A stretch of 64,000 nt of DNA. Source: Bradyrhizobium diversitatis (GTDB taxonomy: Bacteria > Pseudomonadota > Alphaproteobacteria > Rhizobiales > Xanthobacteraceae). The stretch lies in assembly GCF_016031635.1 (NCBI RefSeq), contig NZ_JACEGD010000018.1, positions 62,001-126,000 of the forward strand, read 5' to 3'. The notes under the pieces were generated by a model that did not search any database, was not told the origin of the DNA, and saw only the letters and a list, made by a program, of their open reading frames with translations. A program made the translations under genes and the position numbers. Positions 50,270-60,174 of the stretch are shown one piece after another. How positions within the stretch are numbered: position 1 is the first letter of the stretch; every line of letters begins with the position of its first letter.

Positions 50270-50749
50270 CTATGCGTTTGGCTGGGGGAGCGACTTCCGC
50301 TTCATCCGCTTGATCGTGCCGGAAAAGGTCAGCAGCAGCCGCTCGCCGGACGTCATCTTGCCGCGCAGGAAGATCAGCGAACCGCCGGCGCGGCTGACCT
50401 CGCCGGTGCATTCGATCAGCTCGCCCTCCCGTGCCGCGTCGAGGAATTCGCAGGCGAAGTTGGTCGTCACCGCCCGGCTGTCCAGGACATGGGTGGCGAT
50501 CGCAAACAGGGAGTAGTCGGCAAAGGCCATGAAGCAGCCGCCATGGACGTTCCCGGAGCCGTTGAGGTGCTTTTTCTCGACCCGGAACGCGCAGCTGACG
50601 CTGCCGTCCGCCTCGATCCGGTGCCAGAAGGGGCCGACATGGGACTCGAAACTGTCGCGAATCCAGGTCCGCCAGCCCACAAATTCGCCCTCGGTGGCGA
50701 CATGGAGGTCGGGGCGGCGGGGCGGGGGTGCGTTGGTCAATTCGTGCAA
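50270..50749 (-). CDS. PaaI-family hotdog thioesterase
   Basis: 159 residues. GSGNVHGGCFMAFADYSLF is the hotdog helix with the conserved His-Gly-Gly. It is followed by AVTTNFACEFLDAAREGELI and GKMTSGERLLLTFSGTIK. Acyl-CoA thioesterase of unknown substrate. 74 bp upstream of and co-directional with the EamA gene. Confidence 0.88.
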   Translation of the reverse strand: MHELTNAPPPRRPDLHVATEGEFVGWRTWIRDSFESHVGPFWHRIEADGSVSCAFRVEKKHLNGSGNVHGGCFMAFADYSLFAIATHVLDSRAVTTNFACEFLDAAREGELIECTGEVSRAGGSLIFLRGKMTSGERLLLTFSGTIKRMKRKSLPQPNA

Positions 50750-51172
50750 AGGAAATCAGGCCTTCAATTGCGGGTCTTGAGTCCTTAAATCCGATCCGAC
50801 CGCGCCGTGCAATTCCCGTTCCCGCCGGCCCCCCGGCGCAAAACGTGGGACAGCGGGAAAATGCGCCATAAAGGGCTTTTCGCGAGCCCCGTATGTTCCT
50901 AAGAACGGTCTCGAATCCAAGGGAAAAGCGTCTTCCGATGTCTGGCGTTGCGCTCACCACGTGCTCCGCTCTGCTCTCTCCCCCACGCAACCGGGGTTTA
51001 CCCCGGTTGCGCATAATTGGTTGGCGCAAGTCGGGCAGGCCCGACTTGCGATGGGGGAGAGCTGGAGAGGGGGGTAGCCGCGGGCACCGGCCGTGGGGCT
51101 TACCCCCCTCCCTAACCCTCCCCCACAAGGGGGGAGGGAACGCAGCGGTCAGCGCCGCAAGAGTGTCAGCCC

Positions 51173-53386
51173 ATGTCGAAGAATGAACCCAAGATCACCC
51201 CCGAACTGGTTGCCGCCCACGGGCTCAAGCCCGACGAGTATGAGCGCATCCTGAAGCTGATCGGGCGGGAGCCGACCTTCACCGAGCTCGGCATCTTCTC
51301 GGCGATGTGGAACGAGCACTGCTCGTACAAGTCCTCGCGCATCCATCTGCGCGGCTTGCCGACCAAGGCGCCCTGGGTGATCCAGGGCCCGGGCGAGAAC
51401 GCCGGTGTGATCGACATTGGCGACGGCCAGGCCGTCGTCTTCAAGATGGAGAGCCACAACCACCCGAGCTATATCGAGCCGTATCAGGGCGCGACCACCG
51501 GCGTCGGCGGCATCCTGCGTGACGTCTTCACCATGGGCGCGCGCCCGATCGCCTGCCTCAATGCGCTCAGCTTCGGCGCGCCCGAGCACCCGAAGACGCG
51601 GCATCTCGTTTCGGGCGTCGTCGCGGGCGTCGGCGGCTACGGCAATTCCTTCGGCGTGCCGACGGTCGGCGGCCAGGTGCGCTTCCACACCCGCTATGAC
51701 GGCAACATCCTGGTCAACGCGATGGCGGTGGGCCTCGCCGACGCCGACAAGATCTTCTATGCGGCGGCCTCCGGCGTGAACATGCCGATCGTCTATCTCG
51801 GCTCCAAAACGGGGCGCGACGGCATCCACGGCGCCTCGATGGCCTCCGCCGAGTTCGACGACAAGTCCGAGGAGAAGCGCCCGACCGTGCAGGTCGGCGA
51901 TCCCTTCGCCGAGAAGCTGCTGCTGGAAGCCTGTCTCGAGATCATGGAGAAGGGCTGCGTCATCGCGATCCAGGACATGGGCGCGGCGGGCCTGACCTGC
52001 TCGGCGGTGGAGATGGGCGCCAAGGGCGATCTCGGCGTCGACCTCGATCTCGATGCAGTGCCGACCCGCGAGACCGGCATGAGCGCCTACGAGATGATGC
52101 TCTCGGAGAGCCAGGAGCGCATGCTCATGGTGCTCAAGCCCGAGAAGGAAAAGGAGGCCGAGGCGATCTTCAAGAAATGGGGCCTCGACTTCGCCGTCGT
52201 CGGCTACACCACGCCGAGCAAGCGTTTCGTGGTCAAGCATGGCGGCGACGTCATGGCCGACCTGCCGATCAAGGAGCTCGGCGACGAGGCGCCGCTCTAT
52301 GACCGCCCGCATGTCCCCTCCGACGCGCTGGCGGTCGTGCACGCCCGCGACGTGCCGGCGCCGATGGGCCTCGGGCCTGCGCTGGAGAAGCTGATCGGCA
52401 CGCCGGACATGTGCTCTAAGCGCTGGGTCTGGGAGCAGTACGACCACGTCATCCTCGGCAACACCATGCAGCGTCCGGGCGGCGATGCCGCCGTGGTGCG
52501 CGTGCAGGACGGGCCGAAGGGCCTCGCGCTGACCGTCGACGTCACGCCGCGCTATTGCGAGGCGGACCCGTTCGAGGGCGGCAAGCAGGCGGTGGCGGAA
52601 GCCTGGCGCAACATCACCGCGGTCGGCGGCAAGCCGCTCGCGATCACCGACAATCTCAACTTCGGCAACCCTGAAAGGCCCGAGATCATGGGCCAGTTCG
52701 TCGGCTGCCTGAAGGGCATCTCGGAAGCCTGCCGCACGCTCGACTTCCCGGTCGTCTCCGGTAACGTCTCGCTCTACAACGAGACCAACGGCCGTGCGAT
52801 CCTGCCGACGCCCTCGATCGGCGGCGTCGGCCTGCTCGACGATTTCACCAAATCGGCTTCGCTCGCCTTCAAGGCCGAGGGCGAGGCGATCCTGTTGATC
52901 GGCGAGACCCATGGCTGGCTCGGCCAGTCCGTGTACCTGCGCGACATCTGCGGCCGCGAGGAGGGCGCGCCGCCGCCGGTCGATCTCGCCGCCGAGAAGC
53001 GCAACGGCGATTGCGTGCGCGGCATGATCCATGCGGGCACCGCGACCGCCGTGCACGACCTCTCCGACGGCGGTCTTTTGATCGCGCTCGCCGAGATGGC
53101 GATGGCGGGCGGCATCGGCGCCAAGCTCTTGGCGGCGCCGACCGCGCTGGTGCCGCAGACCTACTGGTTCGGCGAGGACCAGGCGCGCTATCTCGTCACC
53201 GTGCCGGAGACGGAAGCCGGCCGCGTGCTCGCCAAGATGCGTGGCTGCGAGGTGCCCTGCGTGCGGATTGGGACCACCGGTGGAGATGCCATCGCGATCG
53301 CCGGCGAGGCGCCGGTGTCGATCGACAGCTTGCGGACGTCACACGAGCGCTGGTTGCCGGATTATATGGGCGGGAAGGCGGCCTGA
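51173..53386 (+). CDS. purL: FGAM synthase large subunit PurL
   Basis: 737 residues from ATG 51173, the small PurL form that needs PurS and PurQ. AIRS-type ATP-binding motifs are clear: FKMESHNHPSYIEPYQGATTGVGG and the second-half VVSGNVSLYNETNG. It makes formylglycinamidine ribonucleotide. The upstream 420 bp (50750-51172) contain REP-like hairpins (CAACCGGGGT...ACCCCGGTTG and others) that may shape its leader. Confidence 0.98.
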   Translation: MSKNEPKITPELVAAHGLKPDEYERILKLIGREPTFTELGIFSAMWNEHCSYKSSRIHLRGLPTKAPWVIQGPGENAGVIDIGDGQAVVFKMESHNHPSYIEPYQGATTGVGGILRDVFTMGARPIACLNALSFGAPEHPKTRHLVSGVVAGVGGYGNSFGVPTVGGQVRFHTRYDGNILVNAMAVGLADADKIFYAAASGVNMPIVYLGSKTGRDGIHGASMASAEFDDKSEEKRPTVQVGDPFAEKLLLEACLEIMEKGCVIAIQDMGAAGLTCSAVEMGAKGDLGVDLDLDAVPTRETGMSAYEMMLSESQERMLMVLKPEKEKEAEAIFKKWGLDFAVVGYTTPSKRFVVKHGGDVMADLPIKELGDEAPLYDRPHVPSDALAVVHARDVPAPMGLGPALEKLIGTPDMCSKRWVWEQYDHVILGNTMQRPGGDAAVVRVQDGPKGLALTVDVTPRYCEADPFEGGKQAVAEAWRNITAVGGKPLAITDNLNFGNPERPEIMGQFVGCLKGISEACRTLDFPVVSGNVSLYNETNGRAILPTPSIGGVGLLDDFTKSASLAFKAEGEAILLIGETHGWLGQSVYLRDICGREEGAPPPVDLAAEKRNGDCVRGMIHAGTATAVHDLSDGGLLIALAEMAMAGGIGAKLLAAPTALVPQTYWFGEDQARYLVTVPETEAGRVLAKMRGCEVPCVRIGTTGGDAIAIAGEAPVSIDSLRTSHERWLPDYMGGKAA

Positions 53387-53410
53387 GACGGCTGCTTCGA
53401 CGTCAGTGCC

Positions 53411-53493
53411 GTAGCCCGGATGAGCGCAGCGATATCCGGGACCGCTGTCGCTTGTGGCAGGACCCCGGATATCGCTGCGCTCATCCGGGCTAC
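53411..53493. repeat. Perfect 30-bp inverted repeat after purL
   Basis: Left arm 53411-53440 begins GTAGCCCGGATGAGCG. The right arm 53464-53493 is its exact reverse complement; the loop is 23 nt. It lies between convergent purL and the acyltransferase gene and could terminate both. Confidence 0.9.
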
Positions 53494-53520
53494 GACCCCG
53501 CCATAACGGGAGGCCATGCC

Positions 53521-54705
53521 TCACAGCACTTTCGACGCGCCCGGGATCTGCCGCAACGCTCGCGTCAGCGCCCAGCTCGCCGCGACAGTCAGTACGAACC
53601 CGATCGTGGCCTTGACGATCGCCGGCAGGTCATAGTCGAACAGCCAGTATTGCAGCCAAAGCGCAATCGGGTAGTGCACCAGAAACATGCCGTAGGCGTC
53701 CGCCCGCATCGGATCGAGCAGCTTGGCTGAGCCTGATTGCCTGAACCTCTGAAAGAAGGCCAGGATCAGAAACATGATGGCCACGCTGAAGACAGCGAAG
53801 CAGAGGGCGTAGAGCCCCTCATACCAGTTCGGCAACGGCGACGGATTTCCCAGTATTTCGCGCTTGATGAAGATCAGCACCCAGAGCAGGCAATACGGAA
53901 CGATCGCCAGCACCATCCAGTCCCAGCTCACTTTCGCCATCCGACCGTCTGCCGCGAGCAGTCCGCGATCCATATTTGCGACGCCGATGCCGGCCCCGAA
54001 AAAGAAGTAGCTCGCATAGAGCATCACGCGTCCGTGCTGGACCGAGAATGGGCCGAATTCGAACCAGCTGCTTTGGCCATAACGCATCAGCCCGGGAACA
54101 TAGAACGCCGTGGTGACGGCGAGCATGACTGCGAAGAACACGGCGGGCCGGCGGCGACCGTACAGCGAGAGCCGGTTGATCGGACCAAGCAAATTGGGCG
54201 ACAGCCGATACAGGATGCAGGCAACCAGGTCGAAGGCGAACAAGACCCAAAGGAACCAAATCGGCCCGCTCGGCCACGGGCCCTTCGTGACCATATTCCA
54301 CCAGAATTCCGAAAAGCCGATCTCGGGATGGTGCCGGAGGGAGATGGCGTAATAGGCGAGCGGAATGACCGTGAATGCGCAGATCACGAACGGCAGGCCG
54401 AGCCGAAGCAGGCGATCTGCAAGATAGTTCAGCGGTCCCTTGCGGGCGATGCCCGACCACGCAAACAGGCCCGACAGGAAGAAGAACATCGCCATGAAGA
54501 AGCTGTCGGTGGCGAGCACGATCATGTCGAAGCCGAAGAAGTACTTCGGATCGGTATGACCAAAATAGGTATAGGGAAGCACGGCATGGTGGAGCAGCAC
54601 CACCAGCGTCAGGAAGGTGCGGGCGCGATCAAGCGCCAGGTTTCGCGATTTGGCTTTAGGCACTGCGCTGATGTCGGCATGCCCCACGGTGGAAATCGAT
54701 GTCAT
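53521..54705 (-). CDS. Acyltransferase-3 family membrane protein
   Basis: 394 residues with about ten hydrophobic helices. N-terminal pattern NLALDRARTFLTLVVLLHHAVLPY with the conserved Arg and His of the family, and later FLVHYPIALWLQYW. These proteins O-acylate glycans or other exported polymers. No polysaccharide genes are adjacent, so the acceptor is unknown. Confidence 0.85.
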   Translation of the reverse strand: MTSISTVGHADISAVPKAKSRNLALDRARTFLTLVVLLHHAVLPYTYFGHTDPKYFFGFDMIVLATDSFFMAMFFFLSGLFAWSGIARKGPLNYLADRLLRLGLPFVICAFTVIPLAYYAISLRHHPEIGFSEFWWNMVTKGPWPSGPIWFLWVLFAFDLVACILYRLSPNLLGPINRLSLYGRRRPAVFFAVMLAVTTAFYVPGLMRYGQSSWFEFGPFSVQHGRVMLYASYFFFGAGIGVANMDRGLLAADGRMAKVSWDWMVLAIVPYCLLWVLIFIKREILGNPSPLPNWYEGLYALCFAVFSVAIMFLILAFFQRFRQSGSAKLLDPMRADAYGMFLVHYPIALWLQYWLFDYDLPAIVKATIGFVLTVAASWALTRALRQIPGASKVL

Positions 54706-54894
54706 GCACGCCTCCCAGCAGGCTATGTCGTCAAATGTTGCAGCGGGGAACCTGATTCAGCAAGGCCGAATCATGCCCCGACAGCTCCGCATCGCCGCTC
54801 CGGGTTGTCGCGGAACCCGTGACGCAATCCGCAGTTAGAACGAGTGAATGGATCGGCCGCCGTCGTCGCGGCCATGGCGGTCGCGGAGCAGGCA

Positions 54895-55068
54895 ATGACA
54901 ATCCTGAAATGGGCGCTGATCTTCCTGCTTGTCTCGATCGTGGCCGGCGTGCTCGGCTTCACCGACATTTCGGCCGCCTCCGCCGATATCGCCCGCTTCC
55001 TGTTCTACGTCTTTGTCGTGATCTTCCTCGTCCTGCTGATACTGGGCCTCACGATCTTCAGGGCTTAG
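54895..55068 (+). CDS. DUF1328 small membrane protein
   Basis: 57 residues from ATG 54895 with GCGGAGC upstream. Two hydrophobic helices around the conserved core (WALIFLLVSIVAGVLGFT, SADIARFLFYVFVVIF), the pattern of DUF1328/YtjA-like proteins. Function unknown, sometimes stress-linked. Confidence 0.88.
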   Translation: MTILKWALIFLLVSIVAGVLGFTDISAASADIARFLFYVFVVIFLVLLILGLTIFRA

Positions 55069-55183
55069 CGGGGCTGCGCCCCACACGCTCGGTCGTGACA
55101 GCGGCCTTGACCCGTGCACCCATCGATTGCGTCCAAGAAGGCCGGGAAGAAGCCCCGGCCATGACGGCGGCATACGGAGCGCG

Positions 55184-55543
55184 CTACCCCACTTCTTCGA
55201 TCTTCACCTTGTCCGGATAGAAGGCGAGATGGCCGGCAATCTCGGTCATGGCGGGGAAGGGCGTCTCATAGGTCCAGATTGCGTTATCCAGCATCTTGCC
55301 GTTGGCCTTGACGCTGAAATAGCTCGCGTCCCCCTTGTACGGGCAGTGCGTGACACGGTCGGTGCGCTCCAGCAGGGCCATGTTGGTGTCCTCTCGTGGC
55401 ACATATTGCACCGCCGGATATCTGGCCTCCTTCAGGGTCAGCGCCTTGCCGGTCTCGGCGATGACGATGTCACCTGCGGTCACCCGGACGCGCCGGGGAT
55501 TTGGGGTGATGGTGATGGGGTGGTCGGGCCCTGGAAGCTTCAT
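55184..55543 (-). CDS. DUF427 protein
   Basis: 119 residues. The DUF427 pattern is clear: RVRVTAGDIVIAETGKAL, AVQYVPREDTNMALLERTDR and CPYKGDASYFSVK. A beta-tent fold of unknown function, cytoplasmic. Confidence 0.9.
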   Translation of the reverse strand: MKLPGPDHPITITPNPRRVRVTAGDIVIAETGKALTLKEARYPAVQYVPREDTNMALLERTDRVTHCPYKGDASYFSVKANGKMLDNAIWTYETPFPAMTEIAGHLAFYPDKVKIEEVG

Positions 55544-55737
55544 GATTTCACGCCTTTTCGATCAATCTGCCGCGCGCGGCACTTTGTCGTGCCTTTATCC
55601 TGATGGGATCACGGATATAGTGCCGGAAAGCGTGACGGAGAAGGCCATTCACGCTAAGTTTGGGCTTGCCGGCGAGGGGACCCCGGCAGCGATTCGAACG
55701 CTTGGAAAACGGTTGGACCAGAAGGAGCGAGACCCGA

Positions 55738-55974
55738 ATGCCCATGGACGCCCACGATATCGAGGCGATGATCAAGGCAGCGATCCCCGATGCCGAGGTG
55801 ACCATCCGTGACCTCGCCGGCGACGGCGACCACTATGCCGCGACCGTGATCTCGGAATCCTTCCGCGGCAAGTCGCGCGTCCAGCAGCACCAGATCGTCT
55901 ACCAGTCCCTGCAGGGCCAGATGGGGGGCGTCCTGCACGCGCTGGCGCTGCAAACCGGCGTGCCCGGCACCTGA
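55738..55974 (+). CDS. BolA-family protein
   Basis: 78 residues from ATG 55738 with GAAGGAG upstream. BolA2-like: short N-terminus, AAIPDAEVTIRDLAGDGDHY, then FRGKSRVQQHQIVYQSLQG with the conserved His likely to ligate a shared [2Fe-2S] cluster. BolA proteins work with monothiol glutaredoxins; grxD lies 3.9 kb downstream on the same strand. Confidence 0.92.
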   Translation: MPMDAHDIEAMIKAAIPDAEVTIRDLAGDGDHYAATVISESFRGKSRVQQHQIVYQSLQGQMGGVLHALALQTGVPGT

Positions 55975-55995
55975 CCTGATCGTGCCACGGGGGCG

Positions 55996-57192
55996 ATGAT
56001 GGCTGCGGACAATCCTCGCGGCGCGATGTTTCGCGTTATCGTGCCGAGCCAGCACAGCCGCGTCACCTTTGTCGAGCTGTTCTTCGACCTCGTCTTCGTC
56101 TTTGCCATCACGCAAATCTCGCACTCGCTCCTGCATCATTTCACGCCGCTCGGCGCGGTGCACGTCGCGGTGCTGTTTCTCGCGGTGTGGTGGGTATGGG
56201 TCTACACCGCCTGGGTCACCAACTGGCTCAATCCCGAGCTGACGCCGGTCCGCCTCCTGCTCTTTTCGATGATGCTGGGCGGCCTCGTGCTGTCGACGAC
56301 GATCCCGACCGCGTTCGAGGGGCGCGGCCTGTGGTTCGCGATTGCCTACGCGACCATGCAGGTCGGACGTACCGCATTCTGGCTGCTCGCAACGCCGCGG
56401 CATCGAACGGCCGTGCGGCATAACGCGATCCGTATCCTGATCTGGTTGTCGATCTCCGCCGTCCTGTGGATCGCAGGCGGCCTGTCCGAGAGAGATACGC
56501 GGCTGTGGCTGTGGATCGCGGCGGTGACCTGGGAATACATCTCGCCGGCGGCACGCTTCTGGGTTCCGAAGCTCGGGTTTTCCTCGCTCGAGGCGTGGGC
56601 CGTCGAAGGCGGCCACATGGCCGAGCGCTGCGCGCTGTTCGTCATCATCGCGCTCGGTGAGGCCATCGTCGTCAACGGCGCCACCTTTGCCGAGCTCGAC
56701 TGGACCGCGAACAACATCCTGGCCTTCGTCTCGGCGCTGGTCGGCGCCATCGCGATGTGGTGGATCTATTTTCACAAGGGCGCGGAGGCCGGAGCCGAGC
56801 GCATCTCGAAGTCCGCCGAATCCGGCCGCCTGGCCCGGCTCGCCTACACCTATCTGCACACGCCGATCGTGGCCGGCATCATCCTGACCGCGGTCTCGGA
56901 CGAGCTGGTGCTGAAACACCCGAGCGGCCATTCCGACACCCGCACCATCGTGAGCACGGTCGGCGGCCCACTGGTGTTCCTGGTCGGCACCATCCTTTTC
57001 AAGTACGCGATCCGCGGCTTCCTCCAGCTCTCGCACGGGATCGGCATCACCCTGCTGCTGGTGCTGTGGTGGTTCGCAGCCGACCTCTCGCCGCTCTGGC
57101 TGTCAGTCGCCACCACGATGATCATGATCGTTGTGGCGGTTTGGGAGTCGGTGTCGCTGGGATCCGAGCCGGAAGAAGCGGCGGAGCATTGA
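55996..57192 (+). CDS. Low-temperature-requirement A (LtrA) family membrane protein
   Basis: 398 residues from ATG 55996 (or 55999), about 20 bp after bolA. N-terminal signature VTFVELFFDLVFVFAITQISH and about ten membrane helices. Mid-protein EGGHMAERCALFVIIALGEAIV is the second family motif. Function poorly known. It separates bolA from grxD. Confidence 0.9.
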   Translation: MMAADNPRGAMFRVIVPSQHSRVTFVELFFDLVFVFAITQISHSLLHHFTPLGAVHVAVLFLAVWWVWVYTAWVTNWLNPELTPVRLLLFSMMLGGLVLSTTIPTAFEGRGLWFAIAYATMQVGRTAFWLLATPRHRTAVRHNAIRILIWLSISAVLWIAGGLSERDTRLWLWIAAVTWEYISPAARFWVPKLGFSSLEAWAVEGGHMAERCALFVIIALGEAIVVNGATFAELDWTANNILAFVSALVGAIAMWWIYFHKGAEAGAERISKSAESGRLARLAYTYLHTPIVAGIILTAVSDELVLKHPSGHSDTRTIVSTVGGPLVFLVGTILFKYAIRGFLQLSHGIGITLLLVLWWFAADLSPLWLSVATTMIMIVVAVWESVSLGSEPEEAAEH

Positions 57193-57201
57193 GCCCCGGC
57201 G

Positions 57202-58173
57202 CTACTCCGCGACCTCCAGCGCATGTACCGAGAACATGTTCGCCGCGTCCGTCCAGCTCTCGCGGACGCGCCAGCCCGCGCCCTGCGCCAGCGTGGCGAA
57301 ACGCTCGATGCTGTATTTGTAGCTGTTCTCGGTGTGGATGCTCTCGCCCGGACGGAACGAGAAGCTGGTGCCGAGCAGGCGCACGGTCTGGCTCCTCTTG
57401 CTGATCAGGTGCATCTCGATGCGGTGCCGCTCGCGATTGTAGATCGCGCGATGGGTGAAGGCGGAGAGATCGAAATTGCCGCCGAGCTCGCGGTTGATGC
57501 GCACCAGCACATTCAGGTTGAAGCGCGCGGTGACGCCGGCGGCATCGTTGTAGGCGTCAAAGAGGATCCGCTCGTCCTTCTCGAGATCGGCGCCGATGAT
57601 CATCTGCGCGCCCTTGCCGAGAATCTTGCGGGCGCTCCTCAGGAAGGCCTGGGCCTCTTGCGGCTCGAAATTGCCGATGGTCGAACCGGGGAAGAAGCCG
57701 ACCTTCGGCATGGACGCGACCTGCTTGGGCAGCTCGAACGGCGTGGTGAAGTCGGCGGCGACCGGATAGATGCCGAGCGTCGGGAAGTCCCGCTTCAGCC
57801 CGTTCGCCTGCGCCTTCAGGAAGTCGCCGGAGATATCGACGGGGACGTAGGCCGCGAACCTGCAATGATTGAGCAGCAGGCGGACCTTCGTGGTCGCGCC
57901 GGCGCCGAACTCGACGAGCGCCGCGTGCTCCGGAATGATGTTTGCGATCTCGCCGCCGCGCTCTCTCAGGATCGCAAGCTCTGTGCGCGTCGGATAATAT
58001 TCCGGCAGGCGTGTGATCGCCTCGAACAGTTCCGATCCCGTTGCGTCATAGAAGTATTTCGGCGACAGCTTTTTCGGCTGCTGCGAGAGGTCCTCGATGG
58101 CCTCGCGGGCAAAGGCGGTGGTCTGCTCGTCGGGAAGATGGGCTTCGGCCAAAGCGCTGGCGTGCACATTCAT
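57202..58173 (-). CDS. egtD: L-histidine N-alpha-methyltransferase EgtD
   Basis: 323 residues from ATG 58173 with CAGGAG upstream. EgtD features: SPKYFYDATGSELFEAITRLPEYY, LVEFGAGATTKVRLLL, VPVDISGDFL and FFPGSTIGNF. It trimethylates histidine to hercynine with S-adenosylmethionine, the first step to ergothioneine. It lies downstream of egtB with a RIME-like repeat in the 135-bp gap. Confidence 0.96.
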   Translation of the reverse strand: MNVHASALAEAHLPDEQTTAFAREAIEDLSQQPKKLSPKYFYDATGSELFEAITRLPEYYPTRTELAILRERGGEIANIIPEHAALVEFGAGATTKVRLLLNHCRFAAYVPVDISGDFLKAQANGLKRDFPTLGIYPVAADFTTPFELPKQVASMPKVGFFPGSTIGNFEPQEAQAFLRSARKILGKGAQMIIGADLEKDERILFDAYNDAAGVTARFNLNVLVRINRELGGNFDLSAFTHRAIYNRERHRIEMHLISKRSQTVRLLGTSFSFRPGESIHTENSYKYSIERFATLAQGAGWRVRESWTDAANMFSVHALEVAE

Positions 58174-58215
58174 GATACTCTCCTGAACGCGCTGTCCGGC
58201 GCGCATTGATCGTCG

Positions 58216-58313
58216 GATGAACCTGAAACGCGATGAGACCGCGCTTCAGGCTGTCGTTTGAGCATGATCTATTTTGGGAAACCGCTGCACACCTCTCCGG
58301 ATCATGCTCTAGT
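58216..58313. repeat. RIME-like intergenic repeat, copy 3
   Basis: More diverged copy (CGCGATGAGACCGCGCTTCAGG..., GAGCATGATC...GGATCATGCTCTAG) of the elements at 14551 and 22250. Its right end supplies the TAG stop of egtB (58309-58311). It sits inside the egtB-egtD unit. Confidence 0.85.
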
Positions 58314-59556
58314 CGTAATCGGCGAGCCGCAGTCCGGTGAACTGCCAGCGATGGTGCGGATAGAAGAAGTTGCGATAGGTGATACGGCTGTGGCCTTGCG
58401 GAGTTGCGAGCGAGGAGCCGCGCAGCACCAGCTGGTTGACCATGAACTTGCCGTTGTACTCGCCGAGCGCGCCTTCGACGGCACGGTAACCGGGATAGGG
58501 TGAATAGGAGCTGCGGGTCCATTGCCAGACGATGCCGAAGGCGTCGTTGAGCTGGCCGGCGCGGGCCGCGACCTCCCATTCCATCTCGGTCGGCAGGTGT
58601 TTTCCGGACCAGCGCGCGAAGGCGTCAGCCTCATAGTAGCTGATGTGGCAGACGGGCGCGTCCGGATCGACCGGCTTGAGGCCGGCCAGCGTCATCACGT
58701 GCCATTGACCGTCGATCTCGCGCCAGTAGCCCGGGGCCTGCCAGTCTTCCTTGCTGGCCGCAGCAAAGCCGTCCATCAGCCAGAGCGTTGCCGTCCGATA
58801 GCCGCCAGCCTGCATGAAGGCGAGCCACTCGGCATTGGTGACCAGATTGCGGGCGATCTTGACCGGACCGACGAGGGCGCGATGGGCGGGCTTCTCGTTG
58901 TCGAAATGGAAGCTGTCGTCGACATGGCCGACGGTGTGGATGCCTTCGTTGAGCGCCGGCCAATCCTCGCCGTTGCGCGTTGCGGCCGGGAAGCGCCAGT
59001 CCGGATCGTAGGCCGGATAGATCGGGTTCTGCGCAAAGGCATGCAGGATGTCGGTGAACATCAGCTCCTGATGCTGCTGCTCATGATTGAGTCCCACCTC
59101 GACCAGCGGCGCGATTGCGCGGAGCTTGTCCTCGCCAGCGTCGCGGAAGAATTTGACGACTGCGGCATCGACGTAATTGCGATAGGCGCCGACCTGGTCG
59201 GCGCTCGGCCGGGTGATGTCGCCGCGATGATTGCGGGCATGTCGCGGGCCGGCGCTGACGTAATAGGAATTGAACAGGAACGCGAAATCGGGGTGGAAGG
59301 GCCGGTAGCCCGCAGCGTGCTCGCCGAGCAGGAATTGCTCCCAGAACCATGTGGTATGGGCCCGGTGCCATTTGGTCGGGCTGGCATCGGGCATGGACTG
59401 GATCTGCTGGTCCTCTGGTGACAGCGGCGCTGCCCGCCGTTCGGTCTCATTGCGGACGGTGAGAAACGCCGATTCCAGCCGCTGGGCGAGGTCGTCCGGA
59501 AGGGAGGACGGTGACGAAAGCTGGGGGGCGGCCGTAGCTGAGGCTTGTTTCGTCAC
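58309..59556 (-). CDS. egtB: Ergothioneine biosynthesis protein EgtB
   Basis: 415 residues from GTG 59556, preceded by TGGAGAAAAAC; an upstream frame to 59607 has no better site. The N-terminal DinB-like domain has iron ligands H158-x3-H162-Q-E (NHEQQHQELM) with a further His in TKWHRAHTTWFWE. The C-terminal formylglycine-type domain has LPTEMEWEVAARAG and ends WQFTGLRLADYD. It is an Fe-dependent sulfoxide synthase joining hercynine to a thiol donor. Confidence 0.95.
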   Translation of the reverse strand: MTKQASATAAPQLSSPSSLPDDLAQRLESAFLTVRNETERRAAPLSPEDQQIQSMPDASPTKWHRAHTTWFWEQFLLGEHAAGYRPFHPDFAFLFNSYYVSAGPRHARNHRGDITRPSADQVGAYRNYVDAAVVKFFRDAGEDKLRAIAPLVEVGLNHEQQHQELMFTDILHAFAQNPIYPAYDPDWRFPAATRNGEDWPALNEGIHTVGHVDDSFHFDNEKPAHRALVGPVKIARNLVTNAEWLAFMQAGGYRTATLWLMDGFAAASKEDWQAPGYWREIDGQWHVMTLAGLKPVDPDAPVCHISYYEADAFARWSGKHLPTEMEWEVAARAGQLNDAFGIVWQWTRSSYSPYPGYRAVEGALGEYNGKFMVNQLVLRGSSLATPQGHSRITYRNFFYPHHRWQFTGLRLADYD

Positions 59557-59844
59557 GTTTTTCTCCAGACAGGACAAGAGAACGTTGTTTGCGCGACCCG
59601 GTTCCATAACGAGGGTTCGTCCTAGATAGGGGCTCCGTTACGGTATGAAAGTCCTCTCCGGCGATGATATTGATGTCATCAGCCTATGGACCTGTTGGGC
59701 TCTGCACGTTCGCCAGGGGCCCGTCGCCGCCATTTTACTTTGGATGCACAACGGTTTGGGCTACATATATGGGTAGGTATCGGGTTAAATCGGTCGAGCC
59801 GGCCCGAAATGATTGGTGGGGGCTCGGCCCAGAAGGACATGGAT

Positions 59845-60171
<327 letters not shown>

Positions 60172-60174
60172 TAC

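Noticed and set aside
51149..53056. A 635-codon minus-strand open frame antisense to purL
   Set aside because: Antisense shadow with Arg/Ala/Asp/His-rich low-complexity composition; purL accounts for the region.
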